64,000 nt of DNA from Balanoglossus misakiensis (Eukaryota; Hemichordata), in assembly GCA_040954595.2 (NCBI GenBank), contig CM082580.2:12028001-12092000 (forward strand), read 5' to 3'. Of this stretch, positions 1-14,000 are shown piece after piece. The notes beneath the pieces were generated by a model. That model did no database searches. It saw nothing but the letters and a program-made list of their open reading frames with translations, and was not told the DNA's origin. A program made the translations under genes and the position numbers. How positions within the stretch are numbered: position 1 is the stretch's first letter; each line of letters begins with the position of its first letter.

Positions 1-2019
1 TCTCAAGTAATCTTACGATTGTTGATAGTTACAAAAAGCGGGAATGTGACTTTTGGGATAGCTATGGATTTGCGTCTTATGCGTTGATTAATTAGAGCAA
101 CCATCCCACAAGGTCCCAAGTGATTGCATTTTTATTGAAAATCTGTGACAGAAAATTTGCCTTTTGCTTTTCATGATCTTGAATTTGACAAAATGAGTGC
201 CAAGTCAAAATCGAATTTGTTGCAAAGAATGTCCTCAATGTATTTCTTTTTTTTTTATAAGAATATCTTTTATTGGCACTTTTTCAGTGATTCACGACTG
301 CTTCAGATTTTGTTCAAGTATGCCTTACTTTTGGAATTACTCAAGTTTAATGTGCTGAAATTTCATATAAGGGAACTTATTGCATGGATTGGAAGATGTA
401 TATGATTTTTAAAAGAATGAAACTGTTGCTTACAAGTAATGGAACTCAAAAGCTAGACTGTAACCATGGTAATTATGCACACAAACAACTAGTTCCGCTG
501 GAGCTTGCAGCTTATAATAATTAATAAATCATCACCTGTGCTATGATTTACTAAAGGCAATAAAGAGAAATCTTTTGTGAATACAATCTTGTGAGACGTC
601 ATCTTCCTTGGACTGACGTAAGAAGTTCATGACATGGAACATGCATCCATGACAAGAATGTTGTTTAGAAGAGACTCTAGAAACTGCTATCTGAGCGATT
701 GGCTTTGTTTGTAAAATGAATGTATGGATGTGATTTTTGAGGTAATTAAAGTACTTTGCATTCACTTTCTTTATACGCACTCAAACTGCCTCAAGAGAGT
801 ACTGCGTGCGCCCTCAACGCTTTACTGAAGAATTTTGCAACGCGTGACTTCAAATACAATTGAAAATCCTTTGACGTCGCGTTTTTATAATTTGTCATAT
901 TCATTCTATATACTGATCTCATGAATTGCGATGTATAAGTTTTCGTTTTTTTTGCGAAAAAAACAAAATGATCCACCGGTCGATCCAAAGATTTCCAAAA
1001 TGGCGACACGAACTCATTCATTGTGTTTGGAGACACTAACTTTTTGACCCTTTTTTCGTGCCTTATTTGTGTTCACTCGGGATTGTCATTGTTATTATTC
1101 GGATATAAAGATGTCATGCAATTCGGCAATAAACTCTAATTCTTCCAAAACTTACAAATTTCAAGGCATATTACGTACACATTTTAGTACCACTTTGGCA
1201 ATAAGTAGCACTTGATTTTCAACTTGAATCTAAACCGCACGTAATTCGCACGATCAGGGCTACATACGCAAATTAAAAGCTGAAATGACGCGGCACAAGC
1301 GACGTCTGTCAACAGGAGTATATACTGGTGGCATTTTTGCGGCGGTATATTTGCCTCAAAAGTGGTTATTTTGTGGTCGAAATTCTTTTTTTCCGACACT
1401 TGTGATAAACACACATTTACAGACCTTCTCCCTTTTAATCCTTGTTTTATCACTTTTTTTTTTCACTTTTTTGTCATTCCTATAACTGCCTTTGCCGCCT
1501 ATTTTTATATGCGAATTGTGCAGAAGTTGAAATATAACGAGTTTATCACATTTACACAGTTTTCTCATGTTTTCCCACACCAATTAATTGATGTACCGCT
1601 ATGCGGGAAGTTCATAACATACTACTTCACACCTCTAAATGTCTAAGCAGAAACCCATTCACACTCTATTGTTATGTAAATTTCTCGCTACAGACTCTTA
1701 TATTCATACGCCTGGGGAAAAGTTATTTATTTTTATCAAATGTTTTATATTCTTAATCGAAAGAACAGAAAGTAAACTTTTAAGTCCATCTGCGTATACC
1801 TATAGGGATAAAACTATCAAATGTGATCAGAAGCGAGATTTCCAAAATATTTTTGCAGTGGCCACTTAAAAGTAACACTCGCGGATGTGTTAAGTGAATG
1901 TAAGTAGGTAGTAAAGCGTCAGACATTGAAAGTTGTTATAGGCGATCGTATTGGAAATGGAGTTGGGATATACAAGGTACCGGAATTTGTTGATATGGAA
2001 CTGTCTCTAGTCGACCAAA
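1..2019. other. Upstream flank of the polycystin gene, no gene recognised
   Basis: No coding segment with a recognisable family or convincing splice sites is visible on either strand. The stretch from about 780 to 1010 is richer in CpG and contains a YY1-like motif (CAAAATGGCGAC near 996-1007) and TGACGTC half-sites near 596 and 873, so it could hold promoter sequence. No TATA box or transcription start can be fixed by eye. The polycystin start codon follows at 2020. Confidence 0.4.
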
Positions 2020-2098
2020 ATGGGTCTCAGGACAGCCGAACATGCTGCTGCCGTTAGTCTTGTGCTGTGTCTGACGATCGTTTCTAGTTTAGCACAAG
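2020..2098 (+). other. PKD1: Polycystin exon 1: signal peptide
   Basis: Encodes 26 residues beginning MGLRTAEHAAAV, then a hydrophobic core (SLVLCLTIVSSLA), a typical secretory signal with likely cleavage after the SLA. The donor is AAG/GTAAGT at 2099, leaving phase 1. This phase matches the WSC exon at 9393, which starts with GG and completes a glycine codon. Confidence 0.85.
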
Positions 2099-5000
2099 GT
2101 AAGTGACGAAATTAAACCCCTTCTTAAGTCGTCCACCAACTTGACTATCCATATCCTATGCGTGTGTCATTCTTTACGACCACCTTAGTAAACAGACTGT
2201 ACTCGAGCGACCGATTACTAGTTTGTGGTACGTAGTCGTCAGGATTTGACAATGCAGTTCATGACTAGTGGCGGATTCTAACTTTAATGTTATCTTTTTG
2301 CACATTTGACGGTCTTGCTTTTTAAATTAGTACACTACAAATTAAGCGATCTTGTCTAATTAACGTTTACACAATACTGAGCTATAGAATCTGCATATAT
2401 CTTTGTCGTCCTTTGTTTTAACTTTTAAGAAAAATTGACTTTTTACACTTCTAATTCATATATTTCGAGACTGTATGACATAAATAAATATTGTTTCAGT
2501 ATCTGGAATTTTCTTTTCTTTGGAACAATACTCTAATCTAAATCATAATCATAATTTTCTAAAAATTCCATTTTTTGTCTTTTTTTATTGCAACTCAAGT
2601 GGTTGCTAGGTTTCAAATGGAAAAGTAAGATTGAATAGTATACAGGCTTCCTGACTCTTAAATGTCAAACTTAGTTTCCAGGCAATCATGTAAAGTATAT
2701 GTACATGTGCTTCACATATGTAAAACATGAGTATGTATCTTTCAAATTAAACAGAACAATATGATGTATATTGCTACAGAGTTGCACATTTTGGGGGGCA
2801 GCACCTTAATTTAAGGGCAATATATTTGATTTATGTGCATAAAGTGTACAATATCAAATTTTGTTATAAAGTAAGTGGATAAGTAGCGATCTATTCAAAA
2901 AATCTTTTCCAACTGATTTATATTAAAAACTAAGCTTTTAAGCCCCAATAGATGCTTTATTGACGTGTTTTTAATCTTTAGTTTTAATTTTTATAGCTAT
3001 CTTATTCTTAATCATGTCACATTGACAAGAACAAAAATGTCAACTTATCCTTTGTAGAAACAGATAGGTTGTTAGCTTACTTTCTTCTCTCTATCAAAAA
3101 CTTGTATGTTTGCTCTCAGTAGTAGGGCTAGGCAAATACTGTATCTATAAGATTGAAATATCTCTCAACATTCATCTAACTCAACAGATGCATAAGCCAT
3201 ATTTGTCCTCATGGGATCAGTAAGGGGAGAACCATTTGATTTCTGGGGGGGGGTTTCAGCCAAAGTTAAAGCAATTTTTTTTGATAATCGCTCCACTTTT
3301 TTCCTCAAGGCATTGCAGAAGAAATTTATTTTCCTCTGCACCATCTGCCAACAATTCCCCCAAAAGTCGTCCATCCACCCCCAGAAATCAAATGGTTCTC
3401 CCCTAATGATCTTTCAGATTTTAAGTGATGATTTTTTCTTACACTTTTATAATGGGGACATGGTGGCTGTGGCTTTGTTATACTTTGGCTGACTATGTTA
3501 TTCTTTCAAAACATATGGTCCCAGTTGTAGACTCCTTCTGATTGATTCAGCCAAAAATGTTGTACAGTTTATAATATTAAAAAAAACAATTATCTTTTTT
3601 TCCAGTATGATTACTGTTCCTTCCTTTGAAATGGAATACAGTTGTCTGAGAGTCTGTGCATTGAACTTACATGACCTGTAGAAATAACTGACCTTGAGTT
3701 CCTCAAATGCAGATGACTGTGTTTATTTTATCGTGGAAAGTTGCATAGTTCCATGCTTTATTTATTAGTTGTGCTAGATTGAGGTTATGACAGCTTGAGC
3801 AACCGACATATTCACTGACACTGGCCATGCAATATGTGTTAGCTTAACCCCTTCAATTGAATAGTTTTGTAGGATGTTGACTCCCGTAGTACTTGGCCAA
3901 GTTCAGTACTACAGAACTTTTGGTAATGAGTATTGAAATACGAACAAGTCTGCAGATTAGCATTGAGTGGTTCTACATTTGTGATGGCTGTTTTGTTATG
4001 CATAGAATTTTGGAGTATGTTACAAAACAGTCTGTATAAAAATGCTATGGAGAGGTTTCAGATGCTACAAACCTGACAAAACTATAAGAATGTTGCATCA
4101 CATCAAAGGGATTTTGTAGGGAATGACAGGGCTAGGGATTAACATTCAGCTGAATAGTTTGTGCTTTCTGAAGTCTCACAATAAACCCCATTTATACAAA
4201 TTTAAATCTGGCGTGAGAGGTGTCTCGCATAGAATGACCCATGACATATGGGGATGCCAGTTTGCCGTCTTGACCTTTATCATATTCACAAACCAAAATA
4301 AGTCTGTCTTCATGTGCAGGAGAGTTAAAAATACTTTTGGTGGAAACTTCCGTCCGGACAGAAAAAGTTGTTCAAGTGCTCAGGGCCAGTAACTGTGCAG
4401 TGGAGGGTAAAATTGTGAAGCATTGTTGGTGCACAATTGATGAATTCGGATTCAGCTGTTATGTTCAGCATGCTTTCAGTCACCCAGCCCTGTGGCCGTT
4501 TCTGCTATTAGCAATATCCTTTGTGACGAGCAATCTCAGTGGAGACAAGCTGTTGTTTCACATTCCCTTCTTTGGTGGGATTACAATTAATCACATGCTG
4601 TAGCAACAGAAAGGCATATATTAAGTCAGTAAAACTTTCTGATTTTCCAGTTACAAGCAAATATATAGTTTGTCAGCTTTCTGCCTGTACTTGCTGTAGA
4701 AGCTGACAGGTACTTGTAATATATTTTCTTGCAGGTGCTACATATTTTTCCTGTCACAAGACTTTCCTTTTGTTTCCATTCAGAGACAGTCGAAAGGAAG
4801 CTCAATTGTGAAAGAAAACTCCTGAAAAGGGAAGGAGTACAATAGAGGAATTGCGTTTCATTCTTTTCAGCATGTCTTAAAAATTCATGAGTTTCTATTG
4901 AGTCTGAGGGTTCTGTTTTAGTGTCTGTGTAGAAACTGCTTTTATAAGACAGAACAGTCCCGGTAATTGCCTAGTCTTCAAGGACTGTTGGAAGCTACGA

Positions 5001-8000
5001 ACTGTTTCATTTTTCGGGGGATTTCGAACAAAACTGCCAACCTGTAACAAAGGATAAGCTGTAGTTGTAGTCATCCTGAAGGCCAGTGGTTTTAGGCAAA
5101 TGCATTGAGGGATGGTACAGTGAGATACCGCAGGTGCTTATGTCATCAGTAGCGATGAAAATGGAGGATGATGCCTGGACAATCTTAACTTTATGTCCGA
5201 CAATAACAGATCCCCGGTCTTCTGTCACTGACGAGACTTGAGCACGAAAGATTTTAATCGTGTTTTGAGCAATTTTATTGAAAATAGAAAAATTACACTT
5301 ACAAATACAAGGTCATCTTTAACGGCTAAGTGGTGGTACATGTACCAGGTGTTCAGACTGGGTAAGTGTGCCTAGCTAGGCACATGTAAAGTAGTTTTGA
5401 GCAGCGGGATTCTCATTATCATCTACCTTTCAAAATATGCCATTCCTCATCAATCAATCAAGCTCTGAAAAGTTTGTGAATTGTGAAACACTTGTAACAA
5501 GGCCTGGAAAAAAGGACTGACCTATTTTGATGCCGAGTTTTTAATATTGAAAAAGACAGCTGGCATAATGGATTAGGCCAAAGGTTCTTTAGGCCATAGC
5601 AATTTAGTCATACCAGTTCCTAGCCACAAATCACCAGTGCTGTGTACGTGAGTATTCTAATAATTGCAAGATAAGCTTACTTTTTTAAGATGGGATGCAC
5701 TGTGGCTGCAGGGAAGACATTTTGATCAGAATTTCAGTCAGAATTTTAAGATTTGACGTGGTAAAACATATTTTTCAGGTAGTAAGTGATTCACTGAAAT
5801 GAAGATATCACAATAGTAGAAACGAAAAACATGTTGTAATGTGCATAATGATCTTTACCCTATAGTAAGACTTTCTCAGTCAAGGCTTTGCACGTGTTGA
5901 TGGAAGTTGTATCTGAAGTGCTCAAAGTTTTTACTAAAGATCAGGACAGACTGAAAACTGTTTGTCATTAATGTATGCATGTATCTGTGACAAATGGATG
6001 CACCTTTCGTTTGCCCTCGGGGGATGGAGCGGTCTAAGCCATTCTACCCTAGAGTCACGAAGTAATCCTTGCAGACTTGCTGATAGAATTCAAAAGGAAG
6101 TGCGGTTTGTTTTGTGTAACTTATCTGCTCTGTTATTGGTCAGTTTGTGGAGTGACATCATTATCTATTATTCTCTGATAGTGACAGTTTACATTGATGG
6201 CATCAGTTTCCGTAACAACGTCACTTTCTGCAAATACCAGTGTGGCTACAGATAGAGTTCAGGTTTGACATGGAGACTGTTTGGTCTTGTCTAGAACCTA
6301 GCCTTCGAGGTTTTTTTTTCTCATTTGCTCACTCACTCACATTCGCTCACTCACTCACTCACTTACTCACTCACAGCTTGAGTGAGCAAATGCTTAAAAA
6401 AAACTGAAGGCTAGGGCCGTTCTAGACTGCATAATGTGAATGCTTAACATCCGGCCCCTATTCAGTATAGGTAAAACTTGAGGACGAAAGTCTGTGGGAC
6501 AGATAAGAAATGCATACATAACCCTGTGCTGTGGTGTAATGTCTGGGGACAGGTGTTTTTCAAATGGCTTGCATGTCTAAAGCATGAAATATTTACAACA
6601 GATTTATGCTGAATTAGTGAATAGCTTTTGGTCAAACTCTATTCTTATAGTCAGTGACATTTATAAATGTCTGCATTAAACTTGGATTCGTCCCAATGCA
6701 ATAATAACAAATCCTGTACATTTACAATAAGAATATGTCAAATTGCAAAACAGAATACAGTTCACCGACTATCTACAGTCACACTTAACTCTTTCACCCC
6801 CAGCTCTCTCTTGAGAGGTCCAACATTACCAGAGAAAGCAATGGGTTTGGACTGAACCATGGTGGTGAAAGGGTTATTATGCACTGCGTAGCTGGTGCGG
6901 TTGAAAGGAATTTCCTATTCTGACCTCATTGCCAATCAATTGATTGGGTCCGAGTACTACGTGATAAACGCTTTGAACAGCCCACACCCAGCTCAACTAC
7001 TTTAGCAAAGTGCTTTTTTGTGGTAATTCAGGGTTCTCCAGTTAAGATGTCAAATGTTTGAAGCAGGAAACCACTAAAGATTACTTGTTGAAGCATTTGC
7101 AGAAAACGTGCAGGTTTCCAAGTTGCGAAGTATATTCTAGTCAGCTGGTAAACCAAATCTGGCATCAGCCTACAGTCATGTAGCACATTCAATTTCATTG
7201 CAAAAACTGGCAAGTTTTATCCATCACGTAGCTATCTATCGTTCCCTTTCACGTCAAATTTCATTCCTGCTACTTTCAACTGTGTCAGAAATACTTATAA
7301 TGGTGCATATATAAAAGTGATGCAAGTGTTCAGAATGATGTATTCATGTTGTGTGTCGTGTTTAAAGTTAGAAGGGTTTAGACACAGCAGTTTTATGTTA
7401 ATTTTGCTTGTCTATAGCGACAGGCAGACACAGTGCAGCAGTGATGTCTGTAAGTGTCAGCTTTCACCAAAGTGTGACTTACAAGGGAATAAGGCTAAGT
7501 AAGTGTTTGCTTTGCAAGCATACAATGTACCGGTATGTGGGCCACTGCTGCTTGTGTTCCCCACCGCACACATAGCACAGATAGTGAACTCAGAACTGTC
7601 ACCTATTGTCATATCTTGTAAATCTTGTCATGTTTCTGATAAATCTGCCATCCAGTTGATGGAGTCAGCCAAGCCTAATTTGTCATTTGAGGACAGTGCA
7701 GTTTAGTTTTTTCACTCAGAGTAATTTGTCACACTTTGCCTCACGGCTTACGTGTATATGCATGCAAGTAAAATTTATTTCCCTCAAACATGTCTTTTCA
7801 TGATTTATATATTTCAAGGAATTGGTTAAGTATTGGATCCATCTGTTTGTGCCATCAATTGCAGTTCTCTCAACAATGCCTGGATTCTAGACATACTGTC
7901 TTATGTCCCAGAAATTTGCAAGATTATGCAATCTTTCATCTTTCTTTCTATAATTAGATAGAATTCCTCAAAGTTCATGTAAGTTGAACTGAGGTATAAT

Positions 8001-11000
8001 GTTTTCAAGCAAGTAAATGTGTGATCGCAAAGAGATATACATGTATACTACTATTGGATGTATTGAAGGCATTTAATACAATGTGGCAAGTATTTAATGG
8101 TTACAATTTAATGAGAAAGCTGAACACTGGTAACGTACAATTTGATCCCAGTGATGACTACAGTAACTTTAACACAAGTTGCGTGTTTTACCCACCCTGA
8201 AATCTAGATGCACAAGGCTCGTAATCTTGTAGTTTATATAGTAGTAGCACATGAAAAATTGGCATCCCATCGCTTTGCTCATCTGAAATATGTGGATAAT
8301 TCTGTGTTAACATTGGCACTTACATATCCTGTGTATACATTTCTGTGTGATATGACTATACCTGTGTTTATGTGGGCAGGAAAGAGAGCTATAGATCTAA
8401 AGGATCTTATGTTTCCAGTATATGCAACAATATCAGATAGTGTACATTCTAGCACGTATTTCTTGTTGCAGAGTTGGTAACGCTTGGCTGGCTTTAGGTT
8501 AGAAGTGGGTCAGATAGAATCTTGGTGCTTTGTATAGGTCGAGTTAATCTATTGGGAATATAACACCTTATGTGCTGTGCAAATCTGTGGGTCCACTTTT
8601 AATAGTAGGGTTCACATCAGAAAAGTAAGAACGGCCCTGTAGAGGTATACTTGATGTTGGTTAGTGGGGTTCAGGCCCCATGTTGAAGTGAAACGTGTGT
8701 AATGTCATTCTTTCTCATATTATACATCACAGAACTTCTGTGACTTATTGCATTAAACGGCAACAATTTCAGTGATGTTTATTGCCTACAAAGTGGCAAA
8801 TTGCTTATGTCCAGTTCGTAAATCAATCACTGTTTCTCCGGGAAGGAAAATGTCCAAAGCGAAGCTGTGGCATTCACACATCTATAAAAAGTTCAAATGT
8901 GTTGACAGTAACAGTGATCTTTGTAAACAAGTGTCGCTCAAAGTGACACATTGTGTATCGGTATTGCAAGGAATTCGGCAGAGTTGTAGAACTATGACAC
9001 AACAATCTAAACTGTTATGTTTTAAGGAATGCAAGCGTTTTCGAATGACCAGTCGTATTTAGTAATAGTGTAAAGGTTATATGGTGACAGATTCTGCAAG
9101 TAAAGTGTGATCTTTTGTTTATTTTATTGTTGTATATGACTAAAGGTGAAGACCGTAATAAAATACTAAAGAATGTTCTGGTCAGATAATCTGAATTCAT
9201 TATGTTGTAAATGTATGTACCCCACATGACTGCACATTGGCCAATCTCAACACAGATGAGATGTTTGTTAAATGAAGATGTGTTTACAACCAAATGGGTA
9301 TAGGAGAACCACAAAAGATGGAGATATTAATAACTTAATATTAATAAAAATCATGGTATGATATTAACTTTTTTTTTTCATTTCAATGGCAGGGTTATCA
9401 TGGTATCAAGGATGTTGGCATGAAAATCCAGATTCACCACTTCTGTCTTATCAAGTCAGTGACTTGGACTCTTCAAAGCTGACAGCAGTAGACTGTGTGA
9501 GATATTGTTACACAGATTTGTAAGTATAAATTTATATATATATTTCGTAGCCCCTTCTTAAAACAATGGGATTCACATTAGACAGTTTATTTAAGCCCTT
9601 TTGTCCATTTGTCCATTCATTCATTTATTCATTCGTTCGTTCATTCAACAGTACCGGTAGGTTAAACCAAGTACATGATGTCACTTACTAACCAATGCTT
9701 CTATTCTGACTAAAATAGTTGTATGTGTTTGGAAAAATAACTGTTCTTTGTCAGTCCATTTATATGATCTCTGGTTGACACCCCCAGGCTAACTTCTCTT
9801 TTAGTTCCCACAATATTAAATTTTAGTGCCTTGACACAGCGTAGTGTTATGTTAGCACTTGTTGAACGTTTGCCAAGACTTGTAGGCTGTTTAGGCAAAA
9901 GGCATAGTAATGGGTTATCCTAAACCTCTCATATGACTGTTTTGGTTGGCATCAGTTATGTTTGTGTAGATTCTGGCCAGGTTATGCAAGTCACCTTGCA
10001 CGTTCACTGTACCTGTTGGTAATTTTTTCCCCAAACTGTTCACAATTCAACTGGATCAGTATATCGTGCTTTGCAAAATTGCAAACCTGGATTGACTCGG
10101 AGAACTGAAGAGGCACCAGAGATTCCTAGCCTCTTGTCTTGCACTGCAGCACCGAAACAAAACTCTGTACAAAACAGCTTTAATGCATTGACGGTAGTTA
10201 TGAAATTCAATCCAATAACTATACATATCCCCATGTGTCCTGTTGTTTAACATTTGGTGGCAATTAACCACTGGTAAATTTTTAAGTGAGAGTGAAGTCA
10301 GTGTGTTGTGTGGAACAGACGGGCGTACGGTCAGTTGCGGTTACAACATTTGGAGGTGATCCACTTCAAACAATTCAATGGATTCCTAGAGTCGTTGCCT
10401 ATTAAAGGGACATGTATGTACCCAGATAGAAGGTGAATAGAGACAATTAACACGCAGAGCTCATCCAAAGCAGAAAACTTTCTAGATGTTGGCAAACTCT
10501 GTTATCAGAAAAATTCCACAAGTGACTTTCCTGCTCAAAACTTCACAATGAAGACCTTGTCAACATAATACTGCACATTCCAGAAAACCGATCTTACCTC
10601 AGTGCACGTTTTCCGTATCAAGTTACGTCAGGTGGAGTTGGTCAGGGGTCAATAAAGGACAGTTCAGTGGGTTTATCCTACATGTATGTCCTCGGAGACC
10701 TGAAAAAGTTTGTTATGCCCTTAAAAAAAGTATGTTCCTGAACCATGCATGTATGTTTTGTTGGGAGAATGCATCTTTTCTTGTTCCGTCAGTGGAAGTG
10801 ACAGGCCGAATAGGGGTGCTGTAGAGGGGATGAGGAAGCAAGATTTTACATCATATATAAATTTTTTTAGTTGGCCAGGAAATCTCAAAGCGAGTTTCTG
10901 GAGAGTATTTCTTGAAAGATCTCAGTTGCGATGACATGAAAGGTGTGTATAAGATTTGACAGGTTAATTTTCTTCTTATTTCACAGCCAAGAGTATGCTG

Positions 11001-14000
11001 GCATACTGAATGGTTCTATATGTTACTGTGGAAGTGAGTACATCCACATAAATTATGGTGCTGCTACAGAAGAAGAGTGTAATGTACCGTGAGTATACTT
11101 CAACTGTTTGCATCAGAAACACAGCTAGCTGCTCTCCTAGAGATTTTATTTCAACTCTTATTCAAGTTATTGTCTTTGTAGACAAAACATCAATTCTCAA
11201 TCTCCAGTTATCCACTTCGTATGACCAAAAGTTTGGTCCCAAGATTTTCCAACTCCACAACATCATTGCACTTATGGGTCACATACATGTAGATGTACAT
11301 CAGACCAGAGCATAATTTAAACCAAGCAACGTCACTCTTTCCATGCAGGTGTCCTGGAGATGCAAGCTTGCCGTGTGGCGGTGACAGTACCACGAGTATT
11401 TATTCAGTGTATGGTCCGTATATAGAGAAAATTACACTGACTGTACCTAGAGTTTTAGTGCAGGAAAATGACGCTATAGTCGTTGAATTAGGCGTAGATT
11501 TAGCTGGTTATCCTGATTTTCCAATCGGTAAGTACTTTAATTCTGCCAAAGTTTCACTTATAGTTTTGCAACATCGGTTTGACAATGAGATTGCACACAG
11601 GGGTTGCTGTTATAAAAACATTCTATAGACATCTTTAGAATTCTGTAGCCTATTGAATTTCTATAGAAGTTTATAGAACTTCTATGGAACTCTATGAAAC
11701 ATTTACCCTGTAATTTTAGTTTCTGTTTTTCACTATTTTTGCAGGCGTGCCCGGATACAACTCCAGTCATTTCACAGACATAGATTTTTCGTGGGATGTG
11801 GCTGGTACAACCAAGCTCAAACAGGCCCCGGTGGAACTTATTTACATGAATGCAACATCAAATGTTGTCCATTCATTTTCATCTGCTGGCACATATACCA
11901 TTGGTAAGTGTTAAGAATTACAATTTAACCATCAGTATCCAACCCGTTATTAGAACTAATTTTTAGCCAGCCTATGGTTGCAATAGTGAAATTTTGCAGT
12001 CATTGCTGTACAGGTTTTTGTAAGAAATTACTAGATTGATCTTGTGAGCCTTTTAACAGAGCCTGTGTGCTTTTTGTGATGTAATGCATTGTTGATGCCA
12101 TTTCCTAGTGACGATTGTCTGCTTGTACCCATTAGCCAGCAACCATAGCCTTGGTCACTTTGCATCCATTGTCTGACATCTACTCCATCTTTACACCACA
12201 CTGCATTGTCAGCTATGTCAATATTTGGAACTAGTCAGAGACAAGGCAGAAATGCAGCCTAGAAGTGATAAACACTTTTGGTTTCATGGGAGAGGCTGCA
12301 TGGGAGGAATAACTTAACAAGTGCTTTTGGCCAATGCATTCTGTGTGGAATCATTTCCAGTAACTACTTTGATATCAGAGTAGGTAGAGTGTCCCAGCTA
12401 TTGACACCTGTTAAAAACACAGTACAACCTCCACAGTAGCTGGATGGTCAAGAGTCATTCCATAGAGAGACAATTAGTAAATCACTTTACTGTACATTAA
12501 ACTGACAATATCTGGCATTGATTGAATAACTCTTATCTTTCCTGGGGAACAGCCGCTTACCTATTTGCGTCATGTCACAACCGGTTCAGCAGATCACTAA
12601 TAATTTATAAGAGCTCATCTCCTCATTAGATGTGTCCATAATTTCCAAGTCAATTTATGTCTTAATTCCTTCTTTCCCAGTTCGTGTGCGTATATCTACT
12701 TGACGATGTAATATTTTCTGATTACCAACAGATGTGATCGCCAGTAATCCTATTTCGTCCCTCCAAGCATCTGTCAACGTGACTGTCATACCACCGGTTC
12801 CAAGACATTTGGAAATAGGCAGATTAGCAGGGTCTGGAAAAATCCCGTCCTGTATTCCGGAGCACAGTGCGATTCCGGAAGATGCGGCGGTCATCTCGGG
12901 ATTTGTGGACACGGAGATCAAATTCCAGGCCAGTGTGGTCTTTGGTGCTAACTTGACTTTTAGTTGGGAATTCAGTGATGATGGGAGCCAGGTCACGGAA
13001 ACCAATACAGGATGTACTGGAATGGTCTGCAGGGAAGATATACAGGTATGCTAATGCAGCAACGATACCTTTACTGTTCCTTATACATTATACAGGGGTG
13101 TGGTCGAGCTCACACTTAGAAATTGACAGGAGGGATCATTTGACCATTTTTGAAGTAGGTAGTTGTTGGTAAGAAAAGGCAAGTACAATGTTGCTGGCTC
13201 ATTTTACTGCATGTCTGCCAGTTCTTAACTGCATCCGTGCATATATACATTCAGTACTACTACTTTCAATATGTGAAGACTTTAAAAACTGAAGCAGGAT
13301 CCATTGATAAAGACAGCTTCTGTGTACACCCATAAAATATTATGAGCCGTGTTATCTGTGGAACATCATGAATTACAATAAAAGAAGTTGTAATAAAAGC
13401 TGGAAAATAAAGTGTATGTGTGGAATTGGGCATATTGACACATCTTGAAACAAGAAATATGTACGATCTCGAAAGTGTGTTGGATTATAAGTCTTGACAA
13501 ATTATCTCAGGGGTGAAAGTTGGTCTTCATCAATGGTAATGTTCGGAATATACTATTAATATACAAGGTATTTTGCCCGGGACTGTTTTATGGCTTAGCA
13601 AAGTACAGTAATTGTAAGTAGTTTCATGGTCAGAATGAGACAATACACTGAAGGTGATTTTTATCATGATAGTAGACTTGAATCTTAACTTCATCCTGTG
13701 AGCTCTTGTCCCTCATTCCCAACCTGAAAAGTCGAGTCAGAGTGACCCATATATGCGCTGCTATTCCTGAGTGTTAGGGTTAGTAAATCTTAGAGCAGTT
13801 GTACGTCTATTTCATGGTGGCGGTAACTTAAAGTCACACTATCATTAATGGATCTCAAGACGAAATGTCAGAGTGTCAGAGTGTCTGCCCTCCGCTGCGA
13901 TCAGATACCCTCTAATTTTACATGGCTGGTGGGCCTGGACATCTGATATCCCTGCCAATTTTCGGTGACATCATTACTCCGGGAAGATAAACTTAACTTA

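Larger units (their letters stand above)
2099..9392 (+). other. Polycystin intron 1 (7.3 kb)
   Basis: A long A+T-rich intron between the signal exon and the WSC exon. It contains two foldback elements (3221-3405 and 6290-6426), listed separately. I looked for leucine-rich-repeat or other phase 1-1 exons that would match the vertebrate N terminus and found none I can support. Small unrecognised exons cannot be excluded. Confidence 0.65.

Noticed and set aside
7317-7502. Cys-containing open frame in polycystin intron 1 considered as an LRR N-cap exon
   Set aside because: No leucine-rich repeat follows, and the flanking splice sites do not give a phase 1-1 exon with family resemblance.
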